64,000 nt of DNA from Sepioteuthis lessoniana (taxonomy: Eukaryota; Mollusca; Cephalopoda; Myopsida; Loliginidae). Location of the stretch: positions 20,102,060 through 20,166,059 of the forward strand of contig OY757916.1 of assembly GCA_963585895.1 (NCBI GenBank), given 5' to 3'. Both the position numbers and the translations under genes were made by a program. Position 1 is the first letter of the stretch. Each line of letters starts with the position of its first letter. This document shows positions 9,044 through 21,677 of this stretch, in pieces. The notes beneath the pieces were generated by a model that was not told where the DNA came from, did no database searches, and worked only from the letters and a program-made list of their open reading frames with translations.

Positions 9044-12000
9044 CTTCTTTATATTTCCTTTATATCAGAAGTTGCTGGGGGTGGGTGTCAAGGGAGAAAA
9101 GGCTGCCAAAATTAAAGGATACCAGTTACACTGACTGGGCTCCGTCCAGGGAAAAAAAAAAGGTTAAAGAACATTTAGTGAGTTAGTTTGAAAAAAGAAA
9201 CCCAAAAAGTTAAGGTAATCCATCCACAAGAAATTTAGAAGCTCAATATCTTACACTTTTTATCTTAGTTTAAAAAAAAGTGTCTTCTTAGAATCAATAT
9301 CAAAATGATCTTTCTCTCTATATATTTTATTTCTTGAATGTCTCTCTCTCTCTCTCTCTCCGGGGGTGTCCTCATGGTGTAATGGTTAAAGCGCTGGCCT
9401 GTGGAATCATAGTAAGCAAGTTCAAACTCCAGTTGCTCTATTACGTTAACTTTCGGACAAATACCGTTGGGAAAGGTATGAATCCCCTTATCCTCCCAGC
9501 TATGGGTTAAATAGTACCACTACTGTTCTTCTAGGAGAATGGCTTTGGCATTAAATAACCTACAACAGTTGATATGCCATTAAACAAAGAAACCATCTCT
9601 CTCTCTCTCTCTCTCTCGCATATATCTGCTCAGTGGACTGTCTAGATTCTCTTGCACTTTTTTGTTTGAATTTCTAAGATGAGGAATTATCATCATTATA
9701 AACTGATGTACTTAGTCTAGTGTCCTCATGTTGGTTGTTATTATAGTCACGATATATTGGCCACTCCAGCTTTCTTTAGGTGTCTCATTGTTTTAACCTT
9801 CTGGGAATTCCAAACCGAATCTTTCATTTGACCCACAGGAGTAGATTGTTCTCATTCTGCCTTTCAAGCATAATAGATATCTCATATTAGTAAATTCTTC
9901 TTAGAATATCCTCTATCAGTGAATTATTCCTCGTTGATTTGTCCTTGAGATGTATTGCTTATCTTTTCTACTGAAGTAGAATATATGCCTTTTATCCACT
10001 TCCAATCCAGAGATTGAAATCATGACCACCAGGTAACTAGACATACTTTAACCAATGTTTTGTTTTTTTTTTTATTCACTAAGCCAGAGAGGGTTGAAAT
10101 GTTATGACTATAACAACAATTATTGCTCTTTGTTTTTTGTGTTTGTCTTAATTATTTAACATGTAAACTGAATGAACTTGCCAAAGCTGTTATTTGTGCC
10201 TTTTTTTATGGATTTGACCAAAATTATTCCCCCACCCCCAACTCTCCCATTTCTATCTCTTTTGCTACCTACCTCTTTACATCCCTCACCTCGTTCTTTG
10301 CAAGTTAATCTTTCACTTTACTACGTCTGTATTTGTTTGTTCTTTTGTTTTGTTTTGAGTAAAAATTGGGTTCTTCGTTGCAACATAAATGAGTTGGGTG
10401 AATCATTCAAGAAACAAACAAAAAGAAAAAAAATTATTCTCAGGGATATTTGAAATTCTTGGCCTTACTTAAAAATCTAAATTTAAGGAACATTATCTTT
10501 TGAAAGCAATGAAATGTTTTGTTTTTTCAACATGTGTCCAAATTACTTTGTTGCTATCAATTTTTCTGTCAAAATATCACCACCTAGTCAATGCTATTGT
10601 CTAAAACCAAATTGAATTAAGAAGCTATTTTTTATTTAGTCTGCTGGGTCTATATATAAGTTAAATGTCTTATTACAATCAAATACTTTTTTTTTTTATA
10701 AATTCTAACTTTATTTTTGGGCTAGTAAAAGAAATTTTGAAATTGCAGTCTTGGGGGGAAACTAATGTCTTGTTAATTGTCTCTATGTACTAAACTTTTT
10801 TAAAATTATTTCTTTCTGATTTTTATTTGTACATTTTAACTTAGATATGCAGGGGGTTCACAACTTGCTACCTCTATCAACTCCAGCATTTCAATATCTT
10901 CATGCCATATCCTGTAAAACAATTTAAAAGACTAAAGAAAAAAAAACAGCATTATTTTATGATCTTTTTATATAGAAAGAATTTAAGTATTTTTACTTTT
11001 AAAGCTATGTTTATTTTTAAGTAAGGCATTTTAGCTAAACCTTTGGGTGATGTCTAAATGTAAGTTACAATTACTGTGAAATATATGTATGGTTAGATGA
11101 TATAGTATTAGCCTTCTACATATGATTTTGTATTGTATAGATATAGACAAAATCTTATATATTGCATAATGTATGCTGTATCAAAATTTTGATCAGTTTA
11201 CAACTCATTAATTTGAATTTTTAAATTATCCATTTGTTTAATAGTTTTTGTTAGCCAACATTGATTAAATAATGTAGATATTCTAGGCATATTTAAATAG
11301 GATCTTTATATGGTGTGAAGTACTAATTTTTAAAAATCCTAGAATATTCATGTTGTACTTATATGACAACTTAGGGATTGTTGGAGTATTCTTATCTAAA
11401 CCAATTACGTCTATTTGAAAACAGAAAAAACAATATATAATGTTTTTCTTTTGTTGGTATTTTAAATTTAAATCATTTTAAACTTATATGAATAGTCAGA
11501 ACTATAATTAATGATAAAACCTTTTTTTTTTCTATAAGTATTCGTATTGTAAGAATTTAGGTATGCAATAAAGCTGAAGGTCTTTATCTAGGAAATACTT
11601 AATACATCTTCAACTTATTAATGTTTATAATTACCTTTATTTTTAATATAGGATGTCATTTACTATTTTTTTAAAATAAAGTCCTGTTAAGCTGAAAACT
11701 GTGGGAAGGCATTTGAGGGATATTATATTCCACAATTAGTTCAAAGTAATTTCCAAGATTCAAATATAATTTTTAAAAAGTCTTTATTTTACTATTCAGA
11801 AGTTGTTCAGTTTTTCAAATAAATTACTTTAAGCCACTTATATATATATACTCTCAGTATGTTCTAAAGTTTGATTTAAGAATATTTACTACTGAGAGTA
11901 AACTATTCAGAATTTTTTTTTTACAAGCCATAAAAATTGTTTATTTTTTTAGTAAAAATAATGTAAAATATCTACTAAAAAAAAGCATTTACAAAGTGAT

Positions 12001-12428
12001 AATATAAGGAAGATAAATTGTTCAAATTTGATAAGTTTTAATTTGAAGAAAATGGAAATAATTAACTTTCCATTGATTTATGACAAGATAAAATTGTTTA
12101 AGAAAAAAAATTAGCTCTCAAAATCATCAAATATTCAAATTGTAGGCAATATTCTAATTAGAGCAACTTAAATAAAAATATACATTTTGATGAACTTCTA
12201 TTAATTGAATTCTGTCAACATTTTAATTTCTTAATTATTATTACATGTCACAGCAAAAATGTTCAATGAATTTTTTTTTTTTTTTGTATCAATTCAGAAA
12301 ATAACTGCAACAACAATTTTATGTTCTAGTAAATATCAAACACCTAGTTTTTATGGCAATGACGTTAATAGTTATAAGTTCATTTATTGATTTGGCATCT
12401 TTTTTACAAGTTAAGAAATTTTACTGTC
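8258..12428 (+). other. Probable 3' UTR and downstream flank of the CHD7-like gene
   Basis: This AT-rich, T-run-rich DNA follows the stop codon. Apart from the SINE at 9361 I see no mobile element. Candidate poly(A) signals AATAAA occur at 11567-11572 and 11818-11823, but AATAAA is expected by chance in such DNA, so the transcript end cannot be fixed. Two CTACCTC heptamers, the let-7 seed complement, occur near 10268 and 10868. No ORF of interest is present. Confidence 0.5.
9361..9594 (+). mobile_element. SINE group A, copy 6, inserted into a CT microsatellite
   Basis: This is one of the best copies: 'ggtgtaatggttaaagcgct' (A box), 'aagttcaaactccagt' (B-box-like), 'accgttgggaaaggtatgaa', 'cagctatgggttaaatagta', 'ctttggcattaaataacct' and 'gatatgccattaaacaaag'. 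It splits a (CT)n run: CT repeats lie at 9343-9360 and resume at 9596-9617, so the target duplication is hidden in the microsatellite. Confidence 0.85.
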
Positions 12429-12430
12429 TA

Positions 12431-12661
12431 GTTCAGAAGTAAAGTGCAGTAGGGTAACCCAAAGTTGAACATTTCTTCGATCTTATTTTTCCAATGCAGG
12501 TATCATTGGGGAAAGAAAAGTTTTGGTAAATGGGTCAAAGCCTAACCAGTTTAGCAAAACTTTTCTTTTTCCTCAATGATATTGGAAAAATAAAGTCTAA
12601 AAAAAAATTTTTTTTTTCAAGTTTAGCTTTAGGTTACCCTTACCACACTTTTAACCTGAAC
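12431..12661. mobile_element. Foldback MITE, family M1, copy 1
   Basis: The two ends are inverted repeats of about 100 bp. The outer part is GTTCAG(A/G)..AAAGTG.. on the left against its complement on the right, ending ...CCTGAAC. The inner part repeats 'cttatttttccaatg' with 'cattggaaaaataaag'-type complement. It is flanked by TA on both sides (12429-12430 and 12662-12663), the target duplication of Tc1/mariner-type elements. There is no coding capacity. A second copy lies at 16213 and a half copy at 19577. Confidence 0.85.
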
Positions 12662-13667
12662 TAGACTCTTTGTTCTTTTCAAAACATTTCTATACATATA
12701 TTCCTATCAGTTATATCAATTATCTTAGCAGCAGCAACCCTTTTGGTATTAATTCTGACTATTTCGTTTTTTACCATTTTCATCTTAGCAAATCACTTGA
12801 AGGAAATTAAACATTTAGATTTTAACTATTATATTTGAGTTAAATATAAATCAAGGAATTAATTTGGTTGTGTTAATTACAGTGGATAAAAATAGGAAGA
12901 GATTAGTATTCTTTTGTTGGACCCTGTAGAACAATTTTTGTCTGACCTGTATATATCTTCACAATCATGGACCAATAAGTATGTAGAGATCTTTTTAAAA
13001 CAACTCAACTTTTGTAAAATCTTTTTAAAATAATTGGGTTGTTGCTGTTTGCTCTTTCCTTTTTCTGTTTTTCTTTCATTTCCTATTTTCACTTATTTTG
13101 CTATGATCCTGGCTATGGTTAAAGAAAATTTATGTTTATATTTCTGTGGCCTTTTATTTGCTTGCACATCTTGGCTTTCTTTCACATAGCAGGATTCTGA
13201 AAAAAAATTGTTATAAGCCATTTCCTCTTGTTATAGAAGATTCTCAGGTCTTCATTCATCAATTGTCAAACAATAGTTTTAATTTGGTCACTACTACTTA
13301 GAGTGTAGCAATTAATGTTCTTTATACTCGTTAAGATTTTGAGTAAATGTGCAGTCGATGGTAAAAAATGAATCTCTCTTAAAGATCTTTTTGCAGTCTT
13401 TATTCCTCCAAATTCCTTTAAATACCTTTTTTTTTTTTTTTTTTTTTTTTTTTTCCTTCTTTTTTTTCTTTTTTTTTTATAGAATTCTTGCCAATTTGAA
13501 ATAAAATTGGCCTAATAGAACTTACCTACCTTTTACTATATCAATAATTGTCTAGTTGTACATGTCTGCAAATGATTCTGATGTTTGGGATATGTTTTCT
13601 CATTTTATAAAAGAAATACTTGTTATAATTTGGTATATTAGAGTATCTGCCAGAATATCTTCAATGA

Positions 13668-13710
13668 TTAACATGCTAATTTTGTTAAACTAATTTTATT
13701 AGCATGTTAA
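13668..13710. repeat. Perfect-arm hairpin
   Basis: TTAACATGCTAAT at 13668-13680 is exactly complemented by ATTAGCATGTTAA at 13698-13710, with a 17-nt AT-rich loop. It lies in the putative 3' UTR/flank. It has no terminator-like or transposon context and no TA-bounded ends clearly separable from the arms. Confidence 0.7.
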
Positions 13711-15880
13711 CAAAAAATTGTTAGAGTTCAATTGTCATTGGGTGCTCCACAAATGTGGCCTTTTGCCAAAGTTAACTTGGTCCAACAGATACTTATTTAT
13801 TCAGTCAGACTTGCATTTGTATTTGCAAAAACAGAGGCAAACTAAAAAGACATATTTGGCTGCTTATTGTTTAAAAAAAATATCCATCTCCAGCTAAATG
13901 GATGGGAAGTTTTTTGTTGTTTTTTTTTTTTTTGCATCTCTCACTAATTCATAACAGAATTTAAATACTACATTAGAACATTGTTATATTTGGGCTTTTT
14001 TTTTTCTTCTGATTTCATTAGCAACTTTTAAAGTTTGTCCCCATAGTTTTATTTGGATTATCTAAAGATTTTTATTTGGTTTTATATTATTATCATCTCT
14101 ATATTTAGTCCAATTTCAGATTCTGTCTGATAACTGGTATGCCACAGTAGTTAACACATGCACTTGGGCAAACCACTCTCTCATAATAACTGTAAGAAGT
14201 TATTACTGTAAATTCTCATATTGGCACTCATTTTAATCCTATAAATGTTGTTATATTTGTTTGCAGCAACAGCACATGAAAATTTTCAGTACATTATTTT
14301 AAAGATTAAAATTAGTAAGCCCTTAAAATAATGCTGCCTGAAACCTGAAAAGAAATTTCAAAGGAAAAATCATGTTAGTTATAATCTTTAAATAATTACT
14401 AATACACTTCAAATAAAATCCTTCCATTATGACTGCAAGTTTGTTATAGTGGTATTCCTAAATTGTTGTGGGTGCTGTAATAATGGGAGTCTACTGTGTA
14501 TAACCTATTGTTTGTCAACCTTGATTGGAGCCAACATATGCTACCATTACATGTAATTATCATTTAGTGGATATTTTCAGATGGATTACAAAGCTCATTT
14601 ATAGAAACCTTGTTAACATTTTTTTGTTTAACTTAGCTGTGAACTCGGGAGCAGCTCTTTTCGGAAGCCATACCCTCTGTGTTCAGCCTTTTAAAGTCTA
14701 TAGGAAATTATTAGGTAACTATTTTGATTTATCAACGGAATATTATCAAGGCACACTGGTAGAAATATAATTCTCTCTTTCATAAATTATTTCAGCCACT
14801 ATAGCCATGTTTTCATTCCTTTACACCTAGTCTACATGTCTATTTAAATCTACTATTCTCAATTTTATAGAATTATTTTTCTATCTTGGGTTTTATTATC
14901 AAAAATGACTTTCAGCAAAAAAGCAAAAACACTAAATCAAAACTCAATCAAATATCAATCAATATTTGATTATTGAATTCCTATGAAGTCACATTTTTCA
15001 TTCTGTATCACTTTTCTTTTTTGATGAGATTTAAAGAGCGGGGAAAAATCATCTTAACCTTTGTATATCATTGAAGTGACTCATATTGAACATTTTTTTA
15101 AAAAAAAGAAAAAAAAAAAAGTTATTTACAAACTTTCTGGAAAATCAGAATTTAACTGATTAGTTCTATTTTATTAAACAATTCAAATGTAAATGCAGAT
15201 AAATGTTTTTATTAAATTTTAGAACTAGAATCAACGTAATTCTCATTAAAAAAAAAAAATAAATAAATAAATAATGAAATTTCACAGCTTAATGGACTAA
15301 ATGCAAAAAATCAGGATCTAAGTGCTCAAGTAACTCAATATAAAATTACTTTTTTAAAATGTTTAAAACCAAATAGATGACACAACCTTTTTTTTTTTCC
15401 ATTACTGTCAGTTTAAAAAAAATAAAGTGTGCCAACCATTTGGTTTGAAATTCTTTAAAAAATGATTTTATTTTTGTCTACATTTGACTTTGTAATGGTT
15501 CTATTGCAGCAGACATTGAGCACTGTAGAAAAAAAATAATGTAAGTTGTATTTACTTTTATTTATTTTTTTTATTTTACATTGTGCATATATATATATAT
15601 ATATATATATGATTTGGCTTTAGTAGAGCACCTGCCTTGAAAGGTACTGTAATTTTAAAATGTCTCACCCAGTCTAAAAGGAATGTTTCTTATTTTTAGT
15701 GTGTATCCATAAACTTAGCATGTTTGGGTAATAGAATAATTTAAGTTTTATGAAGAGGGAAAAAAAAATTATGTTAATGTCAGGTTACATCATGTTATGA
15801 TAATAATTTTATTCCTCAAATTTGATCCATTTCATTATGATTCATACAGTATAATTACTTTCATTAAAAAAAAAAAAAAC
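13711..15880. other. AT-rich gene-free stretch
   Basis: This is T-run and A-run-rich DNA without a recognisable exon, RNA gene or mobile element. Short ORFs here have no family resemblance. It may still be a transcribed 3' UTR of the CHD7-like gene or simply its flank. Confidence 0.5.
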
Positions 15881-15882
15881 TA

Positions 15883-15956
15883 CCTCTGTCCCATAATAAT
15901 TGTCACATTTAATGGATAAAATATATATGCAAATATACAGATTATTATGAGACAGG
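15883..15956. mobile_element. 74-bp Stowaway-like MITE
   Basis: The left end CCTCTGTCCCATAATAATTG and the complement of the right end, CCTGTCTCATAATAATC, are near-identical inverted repeats of ~17-19 bp. TA dinucleotides flank both ends (15881-15882 and 15957-15958). The ~35-bp interior is AT-rich and non-coding. Size, TA target and terminal form fit the Tc1/mariner-derived Stowaway type. Confidence 0.75.
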
Positions 15957-16075
15957 TAGTAATTTAAATGTTGATTTCATCATGAGTTTATTATTTTATT
16001 TGCTCTTTAGAGAAAAAAAAAGATTTGTACATCATCCTACTTCCTAAATTACTGACTTAGAAACAAATTTTACTG

Positions 16076-16107
<32 letters not shown>

Positions 16108-16212
16108 CTCAACATGAAAAAACTTATGGGTATACATTATATAAATAACAAAAAAAGAAAACTGACTTTTTCTGTAAGATTGGAGAATGTATTTTGAAAG
16201 GGTCATCATCTA

Positions 16213-16414
16213 GTCCAATTTAAAAGTGCGGCAAGGGTAACTTTGTCAAACATTTTTAGACCTTATTTTTTTGATTCCAGTACGATCATAGGATGTGAAA
16301 AGTGTTTGTAAACAGGACAAGTTTTGGCCCATTTGCTCAATGGTACCTGCATTGGGAAAATAAGATCTAAAAAAATTAGCTTTGAGTTAGCATTATCATT
16401 CTTATAAACTGGAC
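16213..16414. mobile_element. Foldback MITE, family M1, copy 2
   Basis: Starts GTCCAATTTAAAAGTGCGGC and ends with the near-complement '...taaactggac', flanked by TA at 16211-16212 and 16415-16416. The arms share 'agaccttatttt' and 'aaaataagatct' elements with the copy at 12431, including the 'aatgcaggtaccattg'-like motif. This copy is more diverged. Confidence 0.8.
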
Positions 16415-17632
16415 TACTCACTTTCTTTTCGTACATTCACTTTGAGAATTAACAGACTTAGCTTAACAAATTTTAAATTTTGCTAGTAAATTTAAATGGT
16501 TTACAGAATTGCCTTAGGCCACTATATAGTCATTCTTCCAAGTGTACAAAAAAAATATTCCTCATTATTTTTGTGAATGTAAATGAGTGCTGTTAACTTC
16601 AACTATTGGATGAATTGTACATAAAGTGTGTATGACTTTCTTTTTTCTTAAATGAATAGTATACACTTTGTAAAAAATAAAATCATCGCTTTGGATTATA
16701 AGTTTTATACTGTTATCTATTTTCATTATGTAGGTAATCACTGAATAACATGACAAAAGTGTGTGTGTGTGATTTTGGATTGTTTGAGCTTTAGATTATT
16801 AAATCACTTAGTATGTGTAGTTTTTAAATACTAAAACAAAATTCTTAATTTGAGAAAATCTCCCATGGATTTTTTTTAATGTCTAAAAGTAACTGAAAAA
16901 GTAATTTAAGATTTGAAGTGAATTTTGTATTCAATATTCAAAGAAAAAGCACCTAAATGCTAATATTTAATACACTTGAAAATCTTTTCTCCATTCCAAC
17001 GATTAAAAAGAGAGAAAAAAAAGGATTTGTATGTATAAGACCCTCTCCTTGAATAAGAAACAATTAGCTTTAAAAAATTTTGTATTTAGCATAGTTTTTT
17101 TTTTTTTAATGTAAGGCTGTGATTAGTTTGTGCATATTGTTTTGCAGGCCCAGTCCAACATTACAATTGTTATTTTCTTCTGCAAATTATGTGCTATCTT
17201 CAGTTTCCCTTTCTTTTCTTTTTACTTTCCAATTTTAAATGTTTGAATTTTTTTATTAGCAATTCAATAGTACATTCCTAAGTCTTGTTTTACAATTCGA
17301 TTGTTAACAAATCCAAAAGTATACATTTCCAGCCAGATTGTTTAAAATCTGACTATAATTTTTACTTAATCCACATTTGATGTCAGTATTATTATTATTG
17401 GTTATAAATGTCTTTTGAAATATTCTTTTCTATTTTTCTTTATTTTCTGCAGATTATGTCATATAAAAAAAAATTGTATAATACATTTACAGAATAGTTA
17501 CTTTTCTGAGTTAACAGTCTATTTGCTTAAATTTTATTTCAAATTAAATAATTGTCATTATTGCCTTGTCTTAGTGAACTTCATTTGTAAGCATCAAAAA
17601 TAAAATAATGCCAGTGTATATTGAATAAATTA

Positions 17633-18106
17633 TTAGGTTGTCCAGATATAAATGTCATATTGGGATTGTAAATGATAGCAAAGTATTTACAAAAACAACA
17701 CAATTTAATCAAAGTATTCATCATTGGCTTCAACACTGTCCTGCCAATTTTTTAATACTTTTAGAATTTTCCAAAAGCCTCTGCAGCAGCCTGATTATTT
17801 GATACACTTAATTGTTGAAAAATATGTTGAACTGCTTTGAAGGGAGATGAGACAAAACCTTTAATTTCCAATTCATTCAATTTCCAGGGATTTATTTATG
17901 TATTTTGCAGTTTTGGTATCTTTTTGAAGTTTTTAGCAAAGAAATTAAACAAAAAAGTTCAGATTTTCATGAGAGGAGCAAGATTCATTCTGAAAAGAGT
18001 TAAGTGATCAGGTCACTGTGTCGTAGTCTAAGTGACAAATGCTATTTACCAATTGTGACAATAAATGTTATACTTAAAAAAAATAATTTATTTCTAGACA
18101 ACCTAA
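17633..18106 (-). mobile_element. Internally deleted mariner-type transposon with transposase remnant
   Basis: The terminal inverted repeats begin TTAGGTTGTC(C/T)AGA(T/A)ATAAAT. The left flank is TA and the right flank TG, a slightly altered TA duplication. On the minus strand the end of a transposase is readable: VLKNWQDSVEANDEYFD then a stop at 17705-17707, preceded in a shifted frame by EIKGFVSSPFKAV and QAAAEAFGKF. This is the C-terminus typical of mariner-family transposases (a W-K/Q-D-shaped end before a final YFD). Most of the gene, including the catalytic core, is missing from this 474-bp copy. Confidence 0.8.
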
Positions 18107-18436
18107 TGTATTTCACATGATATTCTTGGGTGAGCAAGATCAGCTTTCATAAACGGCTATGTCAGCTCTCAAAATTATATTTAGAAAAAGATTTAGATTA
18201 TGGGCGTATCAAATTGAGTATCTAAGATTGAATGAAGGAAAAGATGTGAGGTTGGTAATGAAATAAATAAATTTAAAAAATGCCTTCATGATTTTTATTT
18301 AAATTGTTCAGAAAGTGTATATAGTGGAATCATAATCACTTATTTCTATGATTATTTATTATCAACGCCAAAATTATTTGTATTTGCTAATAATTTTTCA
18401 TACATATGATCATAAATTGGTGTGATTTGTGTTGAA

Positions 18437-18514
18437 TTTTGCATATATATTGCATTTTTTAAATTTTGCATATATATTGCATTTTTTAAATTTTGCATAT
18501 ATATTGCATTTTAA
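18437..18514. repeat. 27-bp tandem repeat, about 2.9 units
   Basis: The unit is TTTTGCATATATATTGCA followed by T6A3. Three successive units are nearly identical and the core GCATATATATTGC is almost palindromic. Confidence 0.9.
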
Positions 18515-18904
18515 AGTTTGTTTAGGGTCCTTATGTGCCTTTGCTCATTTACCCATGTAAATGCACCAATTAACCTTGATTTACCATGGAAGGGAAATAT
18601 TGATAATCAAAAGAGAAAAATCTATTTTATTCCATTTCAGAAGTTATTTGGAATTAACTCTTTGATAAATTCTACTTAGTAAACATATCAAAATATAATC
18701 CTTCCTTACATTACTGAGATTTGACTCTCCCTTTCCCTTCCCTTCTCTCCTCACCAGTCATCGTTTAAATTTAAATGAGCATCAACTGGAATATTTTGGA
18801 TTTTCAATGACTGATATAAATCGGTTCCAACGGGGCTTTTATACTCATCTTCATTGTTATGTGGGAAATTTGTGTGCTGCATGTGTTTGCAGTTTAAATT
18901 TGGT

Positions 18905-19032
18905 TTGTTTAATAAGCTCATCTTAGTTTAGCTCAAGGCCAGAAGTATAGGGTACCCTGTGAGAATTGATCTCACAAACAATGGTCTGCTTGCCTAGCTT
19001 GCTAACCATTACAACACTTGAGGTGCCCATGT
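18905..19032 (-). mobile_element. tRNA-headed SINE, group D, copy 1
   Basis: On the minus strand it starts GGCACCTCAAGTGTTGTAAT and has the A-box-like TGTAATGGTTAGCAAGC and the B-box-like GAGATCAATTCTC. A short 3' part follows ('ggccttgagctaaactaaga' then an AAACAAACC-type end). The arms do not pair as a functional tRNA would. A homologous copy lies at 58605. Confidence 0.65.
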
Positions 19033-19530
19033 GTGCATATGTATTAAGGTGTTTCTGGTTCCTTAATTTATAACCTTCAAAAAGAAAAATGTTTCAGCTG
19101 GATCTTTGGCAATAGACAAAATAAATGTTTACTTTGATATTGCTGGAATTCTTATATACTTTTTAAATGTCTTTATTATTTACAAAAGAAAAATGTACTT
19201 AGCATTGCCAGATAATATCTGACATTACTCACTAAATGATACTTTTATCTGTGTTTTTATCGTTTTTTTGTTTTATTTGGTTTTTTTCTACATTGTTTTT
19301 ATCTTGCTTATTTTTTTTTCTGTTAATACATTTTTCTTTTCTTTTTTTTCTTTCTTTTCTCTTCCCCTGTCTTCTGTATTGACACAATTGCTTTTTCAAG
19401 TGGTGCCATTTTAGTTCTATTGAGGCTCCCTGCACAGAAAAAAGAGAACATTCCAGAATTGATCCCCAAACAGCAGCTCATGGGAATGGCTAGCTAGAAA
19501 ACAATATCTGTCACTTACAACATGACGTAA

Positions 19531-19532
<2 letters not shown>

Positions 19533-19572
<40 letters not shown>
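19533..19572. repeat. (CA)n followed by (TA)n microsatellite
   Basis: About 14 CA units run directly into AT units. A second, imperfect CA run lies at about 19645-19670. Confidence 0.95.
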
Positions 19573-19573
<1 letters not shown>

Positions 19574-19576
19574 AAA

Positions 19577-19637
19577 ATGGAAAAATAAGACAAAAAAGGT
19601 TTGGCTTTGGGTTACTCTTACCACACTTTTAACCTCA
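19577..19637. mobile_element. Foldback MITE, family M1, right-half fragment
   Basis: It carries 'ggaaaaataaga', 'ggctttgggtta' and 'cttaccacacttttaacct', which match the right arm of the M1 copy at 12431. The left arm is absent and the CA microsatellite occupies its place. Confidence 0.65.
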
Positions 19638-20702
19638 ATGAACACACATACACGCACACACACACACAAGTGAACACAGTTGACTGCTTTTTTTCTTTTT
19701 CCCCAATGTTTTTTTGTTTTTTTTAATATTCACTAATGTTAAAAGTTTATCCAATTTAATTGATTCCTTTCACTTCTTTGAAAACAAATCCAATCAAAAC
19801 ATGATATAGTATTGCAGTACTTTTTTTTTAATGTAATGTAAAACAATTAATTTAGCTTCCATTGTTTTAGATTGGGCATGGGTAACCTTTTTCAAGAAAG
19901 CAGGCCTCGTAAGACATAACTTTTCATCAGGCAGGCTGTACTACTAAAAAAAAAAAAATCAAGGTAATTCATTAAAGGTACATCAATCATTTTTATTACA
20001 AAAGATCAATATGCATAAGCATCTGCCTTAAAAATTGGAAAAAGTTTTGTTTTTTTAATTGTTTGTTGTTTTTTTTTGTTTTTTGTTTTTTAAAAGATTG
20101 AATTTAATCACTGATATCAATATGATGTAATAGGTATTCCCCTTTGAGACTAGCCAGTTTTCCCAAACCTTTTTGAGTGAGTGGGTGATTGAAGGGACAA
20201 GTGAAAAATGAACCTAACAAACTTTTTCCCATGAAACTAGGCAGGCTATTTTAAAAGCTGCAGTTTACTCACAACTGCTTCAGATAAAGTGAGTGTATGG
20301 ATGATAAGTCCAAATTGAAAATTTAAAAAAAAAAATTAGATCAGGGGTTGACATTTTTTATGTCTACCATACATCTAAGATCAATCACTAGTGGTTGGTG
20401 CCATTCAGTTTTCATGACTACTGATTCTGATTAATAGGTGTGTGGATGATCAAATTGAAAAAAAAAATCAATGTTTCAAGTGATTTTCAGATTATTTTGT
20501 TTGGTTTGTATGCCTGTGTAACAAACACATAATAATAATAATGTGTAAAGATTCCTACCCGCTAATATCTCCAATTTGTGATTTTGTTATCAGCACAGGT
20601 TCCATCCTTTTTTTAGTTCCTATTTTTTCTTTTATTTGTCTTTTGTAACTTTATTTCTCATTTTTCACCTCATTCTGTGAGAGTGAGATATATATAAGTT
20701 GT

Positions 20703-20880
20703 AGTAAGTTGGCTGACTAGTTGAGGGTGACCTGAAGGTTTCCTTTTCAATAGCAACGACATTATGGGGGGTGCACTCCTTCTTTCCCTGGATTGCTCCA
20801 CTTACCCTTCATCCATACCTGATAATGCTGAGTGTTAAGCAAGGAGGCATCAAGTACCTCTTGAGTCTTTTAGAATTAAC
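20703..20880 (-). mobile_element. SINE group E, 5'-truncated copy
   Basis: It matches the body of group E: 'agggtgacctgaaggtttcc', 'tttccctggattgctcca', 'taatgctgagtgttaagcaa' and 'ggcatcaagtacc', in reverse orientation. The tRNA-like head is missing or destroyed at the right end. Confidence 0.75.
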
Positions 20881-20913
20881 TTCTAGAAGGGTTGCTTTCA
20901 CTATGGGTTTTTA

Positions 20914-20918
<5 letters not shown>

Positions 20919-20968
<50 letters not shown>
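20919..20968. repeat. (TA)n microsatellite
   Basis: An uninterrupted TA run of about 24 units follows the SINE E fragment. Confidence 0.97.
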
Positions 20969-20973
<5 letters not shown>

Positions 20974-21633
20974 TTTCTTACTCCCAATTCCTTTGTTTGA
21001 TTTATATATTCTTTCCCCTAACTTTCAATCATTTTTTTTCCCAGTTTATCTCAGTTTATTTTTGTAGGTTTTTTTTTATTCTAACAAAAACAATGAAAGC
21101 TAAATTGAGGTATTTTGTTACATTAAAAAAACAAGAAGAAACTGCATTCATCAATCAAACATACTTGACAACTTAGGTTGTTCCTTTTCTATGCAATCCA
21201 ATATCCAATCATTTTTTCTCATTCATATAAATTCATTTCATTTGTAAACTTACACATCCATTATTTGATTTGTATATTCTGTTACAGTCTTAACAGGGTT
21301 TTCTTTTTTTTCTTTTTTTTTTTTTCTTTTTTTTTTATATATAACTTTCAGAAAATAATTCTGGGTGCTGGTCATCCACTTTTCATCTCTGTTCCCTGCC
21401 CCCAAATCTCATTATGAAAAGTTCTTTGATAAAAGAATCTTCTCACTAACCATTCAGTGTCTATCAATATTTAAAAATATTTTAATTTAACTTTTCTTTT
21501 TTTTTTTTTTTAATTATTTTAATGAAATTAACAAAATCTTCTAATTTTAATTGATAAATAATTATTTAAACTTTTCTGTAATTTTATTTTTGCTTTAAGT
21601 GGTGTTAATAAGGAAGTTGAGAAGCTTTGTTGT

Positions 21634-21677
<44 letters not shown>

